A DNA stretch of 64,000 bases from Acerihabitans arboris. GTDB lineage: Bacteria; Pseudomonadota; Gammaproteobacteria; Enterobacterales; Enterobacteriaceae. Below the pieces are notes generated by a model that did no database searches, was not told where the DNA came from, and saw only the letters and a list, made by a program, of their open reading frames with translations. Shown in pieces: positions 42,182 to 53,320 of this stretch (the first letter of the stretch is position 1; every line of letters starts with the position of its first letter). The stretch is from contig NZ_WUBS01000018.1 in the NCBI RefSeq assembly GCF_010131535.1, positions 62,001-126,000 of the forward strand, written 5' to 3'. The position numbers were made by a program, and so were the translations under genes.

Positions 42182-43150
42182 TTATTGCTGCAGCTCTTTT
42201 TCGGTAAACACGTCGGCAAACAGCGCGGTGCTGAGATAACGTTCGCCGGAAGAGGGCAGCACTACCACGATGGTCTTGTCGGCGAAAGCCGGATCTTCCT
42301 GCAGCTTGAGCGCGGCGGCAACCGCGGCGCCGGAGGAGATGCCGGCGAGGATGCCTTCTTCCTCCATCAAACGGCGGGCGGTGCTGATGGCTTCGTCATT
42401 GGTGATTTTCACCACGCGGTCGATCAGGCTCAAATCGAGGTTTTCCGGGATAAAACCGGCGCCGATGCCCTGGATCTTATGACCGCCCGGCTTGATTTCC
42501 TCACCGGCCAGCGCCTGGCTGATTACCGGCGAGTCGGTAGGTTCAACGGCCACGGAAATGACCGCTTTGCCCTTGGTATTTTTCAGATAACGGCTAACCC
42601 CTGTCAGGGTGCCGCCGGTGCCGACGCCGGCAATAAACACGTCGACGTCGCCGTCGGTGTCTTCCCAGATTTCCGGACCGGTGGTTTGTTCATGAATGGC
42701 CGGGTTGGCGGGATTACTGAACTGTTGCAGCATCAGGTAACGCTTGGGATCGGTGGCGACGATCTCCTCCGCCTTGGCGATGGCGCCCTTCATGCCTTTC
42801 GGCCCCTCGGTCAGCACCAGGCTGGCGCCCAATGCCTTGAGCAGTTTACGGCGTTCGGTGCTCATGGTTTCAGGCATGGTCAGGGTAAGTTTATACCCGC
42901 GCGCCGCGGCGACATACGCCAGGGCGATACCGGTGTTGCCGCTGGTGGGTTCAACCAGCTCAACGCCTTCTTTCAGCACGCCGCGTTTTTCCGCGTCCCA
43001 AATCATATTTGCGCCGATACGACATTTCACGCTGAAGCTCGGGTTACGGGATTCAACTTTAGCCAAAATACGGCCGTTACCGATACGATTTAAGCGTACA
43101 AGCGGCGTATGGCCGATGGTGTAAGAATTGTCTTCGTAAATATTGCTCAT
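42182..43150 (-). CDS. cysK: Cysteine synthase A
   Basis: Main O-acetylserine sulfhydrylase. The 322-residue protein starts [20 protein letters not shown], with PLP-binding Lys42 ([11 protein letters not shown]), substrate loop [15 protein letters not shown] and phosphate loop [14 protein letters not shown] 43148-43150 has AAGGA 7 nt upstream; the frame is open further upstream without conservation. A candidate -10 TATACT lies on the minus strand near 43234. The divergent neighbour in the E. coli order, cysZ, is here upstream on the same strand. Confidence 0.97.
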   Translation of the reverse strand: MSNIYEDNSYTIGHTPLVRLNRIGNGRILAKVESRNPSFSVKCRIGANMIWDAEKRGVLKEGVELVEPTSGNTGIALAYVAAARGYKLTLTMPETMSTERRKLLKALGASLVLTEGPKGMKGAIAKAEEIVATDPKRYLMLQQFSNPANPAIHEQTTGPEIWEDTDGDVDVFIAGVGTGGTLTGVSRYLKNTKGKAVISVAVEPTDSPVISQALAGEEIKPGGHKIQGIGAGFIPENLDLSLIDRVVKITNDEAISTARRLMEEEGILAGISSGAAVAAALKLQEDPAFADKTIVVVLPSSGERYLSTALFADVFTEKELQQ

Positions 43151-43307
43151 GGCCAGTCCTTTACTGTAAGTGCAAATTAGGGGAATGATAACCAAAGCAT
43201 ACCCTTTCGCATGGCTGACGGAAGTGAAAGAATAGTATATCGATATGTTATTAAGACATAAGTTTTAAGAACGCATGCCCATGCCGGCGGCCGGCACCAA
43301 GGGCGGC

Positions 43308-43359
43308 CGGCTTACCGTCCCGCCGGGCGGGCAACCTTGCCCCGCGGGGCGGTAAGCCG
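43308..43359. repeat. Large GC-rich palindromic element after cysZ
   Basis: CGGCTTACCG (43308-43317) pairs perfectly with CGGTAAGCCG (43350-43359). Inside lie two smaller palindromes, CCCGCCGGGCGGG and CCCCGCGGGG. The element directly abuts the cysZ stop codon. It may stabilise mRNA or terminate cysZ transcription, but it lacks a T-run. Confidence 0.75.
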
Positions 43360-44124
43360 TCACCGTACCGGTAGCGATGCCGCAAAATCGTCGCGGTAGC
43401 GGTCGACCCACATCGCCGTGGCACCGCATACCGCCACCGGCATAATCACCAGGTTGAGCAACGGAATGACCGTGCAGACATACACCAGGGCGCCGAACTG
43501 CATATTTTGGGTCTTATGGCGCGCCAATGCGCGGCGCATGGTCACAAAAGGGACTTTATGGTTGTCGAAAGGATAATCGCTGTACTGGATGGCCATCATC
43601 CAGGCGCCGAATAAAAACCACAGCACCGGCGCCACCGTCTGGCCGAAGGCCGGTATCAGGTGCAGCAGCAGCAGCGCCAGCGCCCGCGGCAGGTAATACG
43701 CTAGCTTAAGCCACTCGCGGTGCAGGATGCGCGGCGTATCCTTCACCATGCCCATGACCCCGCCGTCGGGCGGGATATGGCCGGTCAGCTTCGCCTCCAG
43801 CTGTTCCGCCAGCAGGCCGCTGAACGGCGCGGCTATCCAGTTGGCGATAGTGCTGAAGAAATAGCTGAAAACCAGCAGCACCGCCAGTACGCACAGCGGC
43901 CATAGCAGATAGCCCAGCCATTGCAGCCAGCCGGGTATGTGTTCCAACAGCGCGGGGATCCAGATATTCAGGCGCGAATAGAGCCACCAGAACGCGCCGC
44001 CGAGCAGCACGATGTTCATCAACAGCGGCAGTACAACGTAGCGTTTGATGCCGGGAAGCATCATTAAATGCCAGCCACGGACAAAATAATGGAAACCGCT
44101 GCGGGATTTTGTGTCGTTATGCAT
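43360..44124 (-). CDS. cysZ: Sulfate transporter CysZ
   Basis: Inner-membrane sulfate permease, 254 residues. Conserved stretches include [53 protein letters not shown] and [19 protein letters not shown]; several membrane segments are evident. ATG 44122-44124 is set by the family length; the frame continues upstream unconserved. It lies upstream of cysK on the same strand with a 209-bp spacer. zipA is divergent. Confidence 0.93.
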   Translation of the reverse strand: MHNDTKSRSGFHYFVRGWHLMMLPGIKRYVVLPLLMNIVLLGGAFWWLYSRLNIWIPALLEHIPGWLQWLGYLLWPLCVLAVLLVFSYFFSTIANWIAAPFSGLLAEQLEAKLTGHIPPDGGVMGMVKDTPRILHREWLKLAYYLPRALALLLLHLIPAFGQTVAPVLWFLFGAWMMAIQYSDYPFDNHKVPFVTMRRALARHKTQNMQFGALVYVCTVIPLLNLVIMPVAVCGATAMWVDRYRDDFAASLPVR

Positions 44125-44352
44125 TTTTCCAGGCCATTTTTTATACGGATAAAAAGGGAAGCTAGCGCATCGGGCGCCCCGGTTTTCTGTCGTTTTAGCA
44201 CTTTTGGTTGAAAAAACAGCAAAAAACTGTGCAGATGCTATCTTTATTGTCAGAAAGTACCGTGCGGACTTGCACTTGTCTACGCAGGCAAATAGAGTTA
44301 AGAGAGTAAATGTTTGCCGCCGTGGCAATGAATTAGAACAACTGAGATGGCA

Positions 44353-45384
44353 ATGATGCAGGATTTGCGTCTGATATTAATCGTTGTTGGTGCGATCGCT
44401 ATCATAGCGTTGCTATTACACGGCCTGTGGACCAGCCGTAAAGAACGCTCATCGGTTTTCCGCGATCGCCCGGTTAAACGACTGAAACAAGACCGTCAGG
44501 ATCAGGACGAGCCTCCGCTGGAAGAGCGCGATGAAGGCGTGGGCGAAGTCCGGGTAACGAAGGTTCGTACCGAAGAGCCTGCTTTTGGGCGCTATGACAC
44601 GCATGAGCACGAACAGGACACCCGTACCCAGGGCGGTCATGCGCATGGCGCGCGTTCGCAGCGGCAAGCGCCGCAGACGGGCGGATCGCCCGTGCGCGAA
44701 CGCAATAACTTTGATCCCCTGCTCGATGATGATGATGATGTCGATGTCGGCAACGAGCCGGACGACGAGGCGCCAGCTGCGGCGCCGCGGCCGAAAACCT
44801 CATTTTTCAAAAAGCGACAGCAGGCGGTGCTGCCCGATGAGCCGTACGCGTCCTCCCCACGTCCGCCGGCCCCTGAGGAGCAAACATCCCAGGGGTCGCA
44901 CGCTCACGACGCCGTGCAGGATGCCTCCGCCCCGGCGACGGCCGAGCCGGTCAAGCGCAAGGAAACCGTGCTGGTGCTGCACGTCGCGGCCCATAACGGC
45001 ACCGTGATTGGCGGCGAGGAACTGCTGCAAAGCGTATTGCAGGCCGGCTTCCAGTTTGGGGAAATGAACATCTTCCATCGTCACCTGAGCCCGGCGGGCA
45101 GCGGCCCGGTGCTGTTCAGCCTGGCGAATATGGTCAAACCGGGATCTTTCGATCCCGAAGAGATGGGAGCCTTCACCACGCCGGGCGTCTCCATGTTTAT
45201 GATGGTGCCTTCTTACGGTGACGCGCACCAGAACTTCAAACTTATGCTGCAGTCAGCGCAGCGCATTGCGGACGATTGCGGCGGCGTGGTGCTTGACGAC
45301 GAGCGCCGGATGCTGACGCCCCAGAAGCTGGATATCTACAAGGCGCGCATTCGCGACGTGCTTGATGTCAACGCCAGCGCCTGA
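44353..45384 (+). CDS. zipA: Cell division protein ZipA
   Basis: Essential inner-membrane anchor of FtsZ. The 343-residue protein begins [20 protein letters not shown] (N-terminal membrane anchor), then has a charged Pro/Gln/Asp-rich linker (about 35-205) and the C-terminal FtsZ-binding domain (about 208-340: [20 protein letters not shown], then a tail with [13 protein letters not shown]). I use ATG 44353 by homology; ATG 44347 and 44356 are in frame. The stop is followed by a strong terminator and ligA, as in E. coli. Confidence 0.94.
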   Translation: MMQDLRLILIVVGAIAIIALLLHGLWTSRKERSSVFRDRPVKRLKQDRQDQDEPPLEERDEGVGEVRVTKVRTEEPAFGRYDTHEHEQDTRTQGGHAHGARSQRQAPQTGGSPVRERNNFDPLLDDDDDVDVGNEPDDEAPAAAPRPKTSFFKKRQQAVLPDEPYASSPRPPAPEEQTSQGSHAHDAVQDASAPATAEPVKRKETVLVLHVAAHNGTVIGGEELLQSVLQAGFQFGEMNIFHRHLSPAGSGPVLFSLANMVKPGSFDPEEMGAFTTPGVSMFMMVPSYGDAHQNFKLMLQSAQRIADDCGGVVLDDERRMLTPQKLDIYKARIRDVLDVNASA

Positions 45385-45415
45385 CGCTTGACGGCTGTTG
45401 TGCCTGAACCCTTCG

Positions 45416-45438
45416 CCCCCCGCCTGCGGGGGGTTTTT
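45416..45438 (+). terminator. Rho-independent terminator between zipA and ligA
   Basis: C6-G-C (45416-45423) pairs with G-C-G6 (45426-45433), followed by five T (45434-45438). The ligA ATG is 16 nt further. Confidence 0.85.
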
Positions 45439-45450
45439 CGCTGATGGTGA

Positions 45451-47478
<2,028 letters not shown>

Positions 47479-47510
47479 GGTTAATCCTGCCTGGCTAAGA
47501 GGGATAGATA

Positions 47511-47723
47511 ATGGAAAAAGAAGATCTGGTGGCCATTGCCAATACCGAAATGCCGTTTGGCAAATACCAGGGCCGGCGGCTAATCGATCTGCCCGAACCT
47601 TACCTGCTCTGGTTTGCCCGTAAGGGCGAGTTTCCCCAGGGCCGGCTGGGGGAACTGATGTCGATTACGCTCGCCATCAAAATCGAAGGCCTGGAAGGCT
47701 TGATCACGCCGCTGAAGCGGTAA
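47511..47723 (+). CDS. ypeB: DUF3820 family protein YpeB
   Basis: A 70-residue protein with the family core MPFGKYQGRRLIDLPEPYL and LLWFARKGEFP, matching E. coli YpeB; this short fold is also found attached to exonuclease-like proteins. Function unknown. It is 32 nt after ligA and converges on the ABC importer operon with a 10-nt gap. It marks the end of the syntenic housekeeping region. Confidence 0.9.
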   Translation: MEKEDLVAIANTEMPFGKYQGRRLIDLPEPYLLWFARKGEFPQGRLGELMSITLAIKIEGLEGLITPLKR

Positions 47724-47733
47724 TAATCCCCGC

Positions 47734-48666
47734 TCAGCGCGCTCCCCTTACATAGGCCGTCCCCAGCGCGTCGGGCAAGCTGGCGCGGCGGCCGAAAATA
47801 ATCAGCACCAACATCACCGCCATAAACGGCAGCATCTGGATCACATCGGTGGGCACGTCCACCCCCAGCACCTGCAGCGCGGTGGTCAGGGATAGGCACG
47901 CGCCGAACAACAACGCCCCGCCCAGCACCCACAGCGGTTTGCCGCGCGCCAGCATCGCCAGCACGATGCCGATAAAGCCGTTGCCCTGGGTCATAAAGGG
48001 CACAAAGATACCGGCGCCGACCTGCGACATAAAGGCGCCGCCCAGGCCCGCCATTGCGCCGGTGACCAGCACCGCCAGGGTGCGGGTCCACAGGACGTTT
48101 ACCCCGGCGGCGTCAAGGGCGGCGGGCTTGTCGCCGGCGGCCTGCAGATAAAGCCCGAGGTTGGTATGGCGGTAGACGGCGGCGAATAGCGCCACGCAGG
48201 CCACCGCCAGATAGACCACCGGCGGCTGGTTGAACAGCACGCGGCCGATAAACGGGATATGGGATAGCAGCGGCAGCGCCAGGGTATCGATGCCGCCCAG
48301 GCGGGGATAGGTGCGGCTGAACTGCAGGTAGTGCAGCAGGGCGGTGGCTCCCTCGGCGCCGAGGGTCAGGGCGATGCCGATAACAATCTGGTTGAGGCGC
48401 AGCCATACGCACAGGCCGGCCATCAGCATGGCGATAATGACGCCCCCGGCGGCGCCGGCCAACAGCCCCAGGCTCATGGACTGGCTTTGCCAGGCGATAT
48501 AAAAGCCCAGGTAGGCGCCGGTCAGCATCATGCCTTCCAGGCCGATATTCAACACCCCGGCCTTTTCCGACAGCTGTTCGCCCAGGCCGGTTAACAGTAA
48601 AGGCACCCCGGCGACAATCGCCCCCAGCAGCAGGGAGGTCAGAAAACCTTGCGTCAGCAGATCCAT
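47734..48666 (-). CDS. BMP-type ABC importer permease 2
   Basis: A 310-residue inner-membrane permease of the branched-chain/ribose-like superfamily (GEQLSEKAGVLNIGLEGMML, then GINLW-type helices, GFIGIVLAMLARGKPLWVLG). It pairs with the adjacent permease, two-NBD ATPase and BMP lipoprotein-like receptor. Relatives import purine nucleosides (PnrA/YufNOPQ type), but others take other small molecules. The start is taken at ATG 48664-48666 with AAGGGG 6 nt upstream; ATG 48667-48669 is adjacent. Confidence 0.85.
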   Translation of the reverse strand: MDLLTQGFLTSLLLGAIVAGVPLLLTGLGEQLSEKAGVLNIGLEGMMLTGAYLGFYIAWQSQSMSLGLLAGAAGGVIIAMLMAGLCVWLRLNQIVIGIALTLGAEGATALLHYLQFSRTYPRLGGIDTLALPLLSHIPFIGRVLFNQPPVVYLAVACVALFAAVYRHTNLGLYLQAAGDKPAALDAAGVNVLWTRTLAVLVTGAMAGLGGAFMSQVGAGIFVPFMTQGNGFIGIVLAMLARGKPLWVLGGALLFGACLSLTTALQVLGVDVPTDVIQMLPFMAVMLVLIIFGRRASLPDALGTAYVRGAR

Positions 48667-48676
48667 CATTTTCCCC

Positions 48677-49768
48677 TTATTGAACACCCGCGCGGTCGCG
48701 TCGCCGCTGCTCCACCATTTCCGTCAGGCCGAGCACGATAAGCAGCACGGCCACCGTGACCAGCGTGAAATGGTTTGGCACGCCCATTCGCCTGGCCGCG
48801 CTTTCGCTGCCGATGGACAGCACCGAAAAAATAAACACAAAGGCGATGGCGGCGAAGCCGTTGAAGCGGGCCAGAAACACCAGCGGCACCACCAGCAGGC
48901 TATAGGCCGGGTTCCAGTCTGCTCGCACGTTGCCTTCGATGCCGATAACCTCCACCGCCCCGGCAAGACCCGCCAGCGCCGCGGACAGGGCGAATACCGC
49001 GATGGTCAGCGCCCCGACCGGCAGGCCGGCATGCAGCGCCGCGCGCGGATTGGCGCCCACGGTGCGCAGCCGCAGGCCGAAAGCGGTACGGGTCATCATC
49101 CAGTGCACCGCGATCACGGCAAACAGGCCGATCGGCAGCCCGCTGGAAATATGGGTGCCGAACAGCGACGGCAATCGCTGCTCATAGGGCAGGGTACGGG
49201 TTTCCGGCACCGTGGTGGCGGGATCGGCAAACACCAGCTTCACCAGCACGTTGGCCAGTGAAATACCTAAAAACGACATCATCATGGTGGTGATGATTTC
49301 GTTGATATGCTGCCAGGCCTTCAAGATGGCCGGCAGTATGGCCCACAGGCCGCCCGTTATCGTGCCGGCGGCCATCGCCGCCAATAGCGTCAGCCAGGAC
49401 GGCGCGCCCATATCGTTAAGCGGGGCCGCCACCGCCGAGGCGATCACCGCGCCCAGTAAAAACTGGCCGTCGCCGCCCAAATTCCACAGGCCGGCGCGAA
49501 ACGCCACCATCAGGCTGGCGGCGATTAACAGCAGCGGCCCCATGCGGGTCAGCGTCGCCTGCAGGCCCGAGGGGGTCATCAGGCCCTTTTGCAGGATAAA
49601 ACCATAGTACTCCAGCGGGTTGACGCCCATCGCCACCAGCAGCCCGCCGGTTATCACCAGGGCGATTGCCACCGGCCCCACGGATAGCCCGACGCGCGCC
49701 AGGGCGGATTTAAGCCGCGGCAGGGATAAAGGCCCGGGCGCCCGGGTATGACTGGATTGACTGCTCAT
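48677..49768 (-). CDS. BMP-type ABC importer permease 1
   Basis: A 363-residue permease with about ten membrane segments, the conserved FRAGLWNLGGDGQFLLGAV motif (about 88-106) and TVGANPRAALHAGLPVGAL coupling region (about 235-253). The ATG (49766-49768) overlaps the ATPase stop by 4 nt. Together with the other three genes it forms one operon running away from the 52.4-kb divergent promoter. Confidence 0.85.
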   Translation of the reverse strand: MSSQSSHTRAPGPLSLPRLKSALARVGLSVGPVAIALVITGGLLVAMGVNPLEYYGFILQKGLMTPSGLQATLTRMGPLLLIAASLMVAFRAGLWNLGGDGQFLLGAVIASAVAAPLNDMGAPSWLTLLAAMAAGTITGGLWAILPAILKAWQHINEIITTMMMSFLGISLANVLVKLVFADPATTVPETRTLPYEQRLPSLFGTHISSGLPIGLFAVIAVHWMMTRTAFGLRLRTVGANPRAALHAGLPVGALTIAVFALSAALAGLAGAVEVIGIEGNVRADWNPAYSLLVVPLVFLARFNGFAAIAFVFIFSVLSIGSESAARRMGVPNHFTLVTVAVLLIVLGLTEMVEQRRRDRAGVQ

Positions 49769-51327
49769 GGCATAGCTCCGCTCATCAGTTCACCGATTCG
49801 GCCACGGGCCGCCGGATTGTTGTCGACCATGCCGACAATCCGGCCCTGCGACATTACCGCGATCCGATCCGCCAGCTCCAGCAGTTCCTCCAGATCGGTG
49901 GATATCAGCAATACCGCCATGCCCGCTTCGGCCGACCGGCGTATCCGGCCGCGGATTGATTTAATATTCTGCACGTCTAGCCCATGGGTCGGTTTGGCAA
50001 AGATCACCGCCCTGGCCTGGCCGCCCAGCTCGCGCGCCAGCAACGCTTTCTGGATATTGCCGCCGGACAGCTTGCCCAGCGGCGTGTCGATTGCCGGCGT
50101 GCGAATATCGTATGCGCGGATCTGCTCCCGCGCATACCGCGCGATAGCGTCCGGCCGCACGATGCCGCGCCGCCAGAACGGCGCATCGCCTATCTGCTTC
50201 AGCAGCAGGTTAATCGATACCGGAAACGCGCCGACGGTGCCTTCCCCCAGCCGATCGTCGGTGACATAGCGCAGCCCGCGCCGGCGGCGCTGGCCGATGC
50301 TGCAATGTTCTATCGGCTCGCCCACGAGATAAATCCGGCCGCCGGCCAGGGGACGCTGCCCGGCCAGCGCCTCGGCCAGCTGCTTTTGCCCGTTGCCGTC
50401 GATGCCGGCGATGCCCACGATTTCGCCGGCGCAGATTTTAAGCTCGATGCCGGCGACCGGCACCAGCGGATCGTCCACCTCCAGCGCCAGCGCCTCCAGC
50501 ACCGGTTTACCGAGGCATTTCCGGGCAGGCGCGGCGGCGGGCAACGGCGCGGCATCGGCCGGTGAGGCAATATTGAACATCATCTCGACCACTTCATGGG
50601 TTGCCTGCCGGGTGGTGAGGGATTTAAGCCGTTCCGGCCCGATTTCGCCCACTTTGCGCCCGAGACGCAGCACCGAGACGCGATCGCCCCAGGCCAGCGC
50701 CTCGTTAAGCTTGTGGGTGATAAACACCACCGCCAGGCCCTGCGCCACCAGCCTGCGCATTAACTGTCCCAGCTCGTGGGCGTTATGGGGCGTCAGCATG
50801 GCGGTGGCTTCGTCAAGGATCAGCACCCGGCTGCCGCGCAGCAGGGTGCTGACGATTTCCGCCTGCTGCAGTTCGCCCAGCGACAGCGAGCCGGCCAGGG
50901 CAAACGGGTTTACCGTCACGCCGATATCCCGGGCGATGTCGCTGACCCGGCCGGCGTAATGACGGCGGGCGGGACGACGCCACCAGGGATCGCCGAGGGC
51001 GATATTATCCACTACGCTTAAGCCCGGCACCATCATGGCGTGCTGGAACACGGTGCCGATGCCCAAGGCGCGGGCGCGGCGGGGGGAGCCCAGCAACTCG
51101 ATCCGTCCGTCAACGGCGATATGGCCTTCGTCAGGCTGCTGCAGCCCGGCAAGCATGGCGACCAGGGTCGACTTGCCGGCGCCGTTTTCCCCGAGCAATA
51201 CATGAACCTCCCCGGCCCACAGCGCCAGGTCAACCTGGTTATTGGCGATAATGCCGGGATACCGCTTGGTGACCCGGCTGACGGTCACGATCGGGGAGGC
51301 CAATGAAGATAGGTCTTGGCTCATCAT
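49765..51327 (-). CDS. BMP-type ABC importer ATPase (two nucleotide-binding domains)
   Basis: A 520-residue fused ATPase. NBD1 has Walker A GENGAGKST (about 46-54), signature LSLGELQQAEI and Walker B VLILDEATAMLT. NBD2 has GIDGNGQKQLAEAL in place of Walker A, signature LSGGNIQKALLARE, and a degenerate Walker B (VIFAKPTHGLD). The asymmetry is usual in the ribose/nucleoside (CUT2-like, YufO) family. It acts with the two permeases and the receptor encoded either side. Confidence 0.88.
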   Translation of the reverse strand: MMSQDLSSLASPIVTVSRVTKRYPGIIANNQVDLALWAGEVHVLLGENGAGKSTLVAMLAGLQQPDEGHIAVDGRIELLGSPRRARALGIGTVFQHAMMVPGLSVVDNIALGDPWWRRPARRHYAGRVSDIARDIGVTVNPFALAGSLSLGELQQAEIVSTLLRGSRVLILDEATAMLTPHNAHELGQLMRRLVAQGLAVVFITHKLNEALAWGDRVSVLRLGRKVGEIGPERLKSLTTRQATHEVVEMMFNIASPADAAPLPAAAPARKCLGKPVLEALALEVDDPLVPVAGIELKICAGEIVGIAGIDGNGQKQLAEALAGQRPLAGGRIYLVGEPIEHCSIGQRRRRGLRYVTDDRLGEGTVGAFPVSINLLLKQIGDAPFWRRGIVRPDAIARYAREQIRAYDIRTPAIDTPLGKLSGGNIQKALLARELGGQARAVIFAKPTHGLDVQNIKSIRGRIRRSAEAGMAVLLISTDLEELLELADRIAVMSQGRIVGMVDNNPAARGRIGELMSGAMP

Positions 51328-51383
51328 TAACTCTTTAACATTAGCGGAGCGCGACGGGACGCACGCTCCTAATTTCCGTCCGG

Positions 51384-52415
51384 CTATTTGCCGCCGGCCG
51401 CCAGCAGAGTATGCAGCGATTTTGCGTCGTAGTCGGCCGGCACGGTGATTTTGCCGCTGATGATGTCGTCACGCACGACATTAACGCTTTTCCAGATGTC
51501 ATCCGGAATATGCGAGGTTTTCAGCAGGCTGATCGAGCCGTCGGCCAGCGAGGTTTTGTAGTTGTGCGAACCGAACTTATCCTGCTTCAGGTCTTCGATC
51601 ATGGCGGTGTAGACCGGCGTCAGGTTCCATAAGACGGAACTGAGCAAGTTCCCTTTGTCGATCGGGGACTTGTCGCCGATGACGTCGATAAAATAGACTT
51701 TGCCGCCGTCCGGCGCCGGCGTGGTTTCCACCGCCTGCAGCATGCCGAAGCTCGAGCCGTTGCCCTGGCCAAAGATAATATCCGCGCCGGCGGCGATAAC
51801 GGAGGCCGCCACGCGTTTACCGCCCGCGGCGTCGCTGTACGCCGCCGGGCCAATCACCGCATAGCGGATTTTGATATCGCCCCTGGCCGCCCGGGCGCCG
51901 CGGATAAAGGCCGAGGACTGCGCGTTCCAGGACGGCGGTTCGCCGGAAACCACGATGCCGATGGTGCCGCTGCGCGACATTTTTGCCGCCAGGGTGCCGG
52001 CCAGGTAGGCCCCTTCCTGGCCGCTTACCGTGTAATCGGCCACTTTACCGGCTTTTAACGAGGACGGGCTGTCGGTAATGGCCACCGGCACGTTGGCCTG
52101 GGCGCCGATTTCCGGTCCCGACTGGTTATAGCCGCTGGCATGGGCAATGATCAGCTGCGCCCCGTCTTCCGCCAGGTCGCGCAGCGTGGGGCGGATATCG
52201 CCATAGCCGAGGTTATCCGCCACCATGACCTTGACGCCTTCTTTGGCGCCGGCTTCCCTGGCGGCGTTGATGCCCTGTTGGTTCCAGCCGAAATCGGTGC
52301 CGGGTTCGGGGGTGACTATGGCTATTGCCTTGATATCAGCGGCATAGGCCGCTGAGCACAGCACCGACATTACCGACATCGCGGCGGCGTATTTTAACCA
52401 ACTTTTCACCATCAT
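51384..52415 (-). CDS. BMP-family periplasmic substrate-binding protein
   Basis: A 343-residue receptor with a signal peptide (cleavage near SAAYAADIKA) and the BMP/Med fold: VTPEPGTDFGWNQQGINAAR near the start, a LIIAHASGYNQ turn, and FGQGNGSSFGMLQAVE (about 225). The substrate cannot be read from sequence. Its operon is divergent from a unit containing a pyridoxamine-pyruvate aminotransferase homologue, so a vitamin B6-like or amine substrate deserves consideration besides nucleosides. Confidence 0.87.
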   Translation of the reverse strand: MMVKSWLKYAAAMSVMSVLCSAAYAADIKAIAIVTPEPGTDFGWNQQGINAAREAGAKEGVKVMVADNLGYGDIRPTLRDLAEDGAQLIIAHASGYNQSGPEIGAQANVPVAITDSPSSLKAGKVADYTVSGQEGAYLAGTLAAKMSRSGTIGIVVSGEPPSWNAQSSAFIRGARAARGDIKIRYAVIGPAAYSDAAGGKRVAASVIAAGADIIFGQGNGSSFGMLQAVETTPAPDGGKVYFIDVIGDKSPIDKGNLLSSVLWNLTPVYTAMIEDLKQDKFGSHNYKTSLADGSISLLKTSHIPDDIWKSVNVVRDDIISGKITVPADYDAKSLHTLLAAGGK

Positions 52416-52511
52416 GTTCTGTCCTCGGTAAATTTTATTGTTGACATTGCGGCTGATAAAATCTTTTCTGGTGCATTCCGATCGGGTGTGGCGCGTTAAC
52501 AGGGGCAGTAA

Positions 52512-52955
52512 ATGAAATCACGGGGGCTAGTATTGTCCTGTTTGTTTTTTTTCACCACCGCAATCTGCGCTGGGGAATCAACAAACTATCAACGCGGTAC
52601 GCATGGCCTAACCCCTTTTTCGGTGGTGGTAACAAACACCGGTCAGGTCCCTTTGGATTGTGAAGCGACCACCGCCCATTGGTACTCGGTCCCGCTGGGC
52701 GGCATCGCCCCCGGCGCAACCCTGTCCACCGGGCTATGGAAAAATGTCGGCGGCGGCGAGGTGGTTATCTTAAACAGTCAGCAGGATCGGATGCCGGTCC
52801 AGCGCCTCTGGTGCGGCGAGGAAGGCCGGTCCTGGCAGACCCGCCGCGAGGTTGCCCTGTCGACGCGCGGCGGGGAGAAGCCGTTATCCATCGCGCTCGA
52901 CTGCGCCGGCGGCGCGGGTCGGATCCTGTGCCGGCCGGCGCCTGGCGGTCTTTGA
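52512..52955 (+). CDS. Small secreted protein of unknown function
   Basis: A 147-residue protein with a clear signal peptide (MKSRGLVLSCLFFFTTAICA, then GES). The mature part is about 127 residues with four Cys that could form two disulfides (VPLDCEATTAHWYSVPLGGI, QRLWCGEEGRSW, ALDCAGGAGRILC). I do not recognise the family. It is divergent from the BMP receptor gene across 96 bp and heads a plus-strand unit with a decayed gene and the aminotransferase, so a periplasmic role linked to that uptake/catabolic unit is possible. Confidence 0.65.
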   Translation: MKSRGLVLSCLFFFTTAICAGESTNYQRGTHGLTPFSVVVTNTGQVPLDCEATTAHWYSVPLGGIAPGATLSTGLWKNVGGGEVVILNSQQDRMPVQRLWCGEEGRSWQTRREVALSTRGGEKPLSIALDCAGGAGRILCRPAPGGL

Positions 52956-52961
52956 CAACCC

Positions 52962-53320
52962 CATGATGATGCTGTTTTCACCCGAACAGGAGCAGATCCT
53001 GAAAGCCGATACCCGCATGCCGCTGGCGGTGGAACCGCCGAAATGCTGTTGCGCCTGCTGCCCGCCCGCGCCGATAAGCGGCGGGCGATGGCGGCCACCG
53101 CCTGTTTGCGGCGCGCGCCATGACAGTTACCTCGGCGGCCGGCACTGCGCGCGCGGGGAGTATCCGGTGCTGACCCAGCACGGCTATTCCGGCGTGGCGG
53201 GCAAAGGGGACCACTGGCCGGGCTGCTTTGTCGCCACCTGGCCGGACGAGTTTACTATCGGGAAAGCGTGCCCATGCCGTATTCTCCGCACCGCGCCGCT
53301 CCCCGGATCCAAGAGAGAGA
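52962..53320 (+). pseudogene. Decayed coding sequence between the secreted protein and the aminotransferase
   Basis: No intact gene fills this 365-bp gap, but stretches with strong GC3 bias look like broken protein: MLFSPEQEQILKADTRMPLA in one frame from 52965, EMLLRLLPARADKRRAMAAT in a shifted frame (ending in TGA at 53121), and RHCARGEYPVLTQHGYSG with GDHWPGCFVATWPDEF again in the first frame. This fits one gene disrupted by at least two frame changes. The family was not recognised. Confidence 0.4.
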
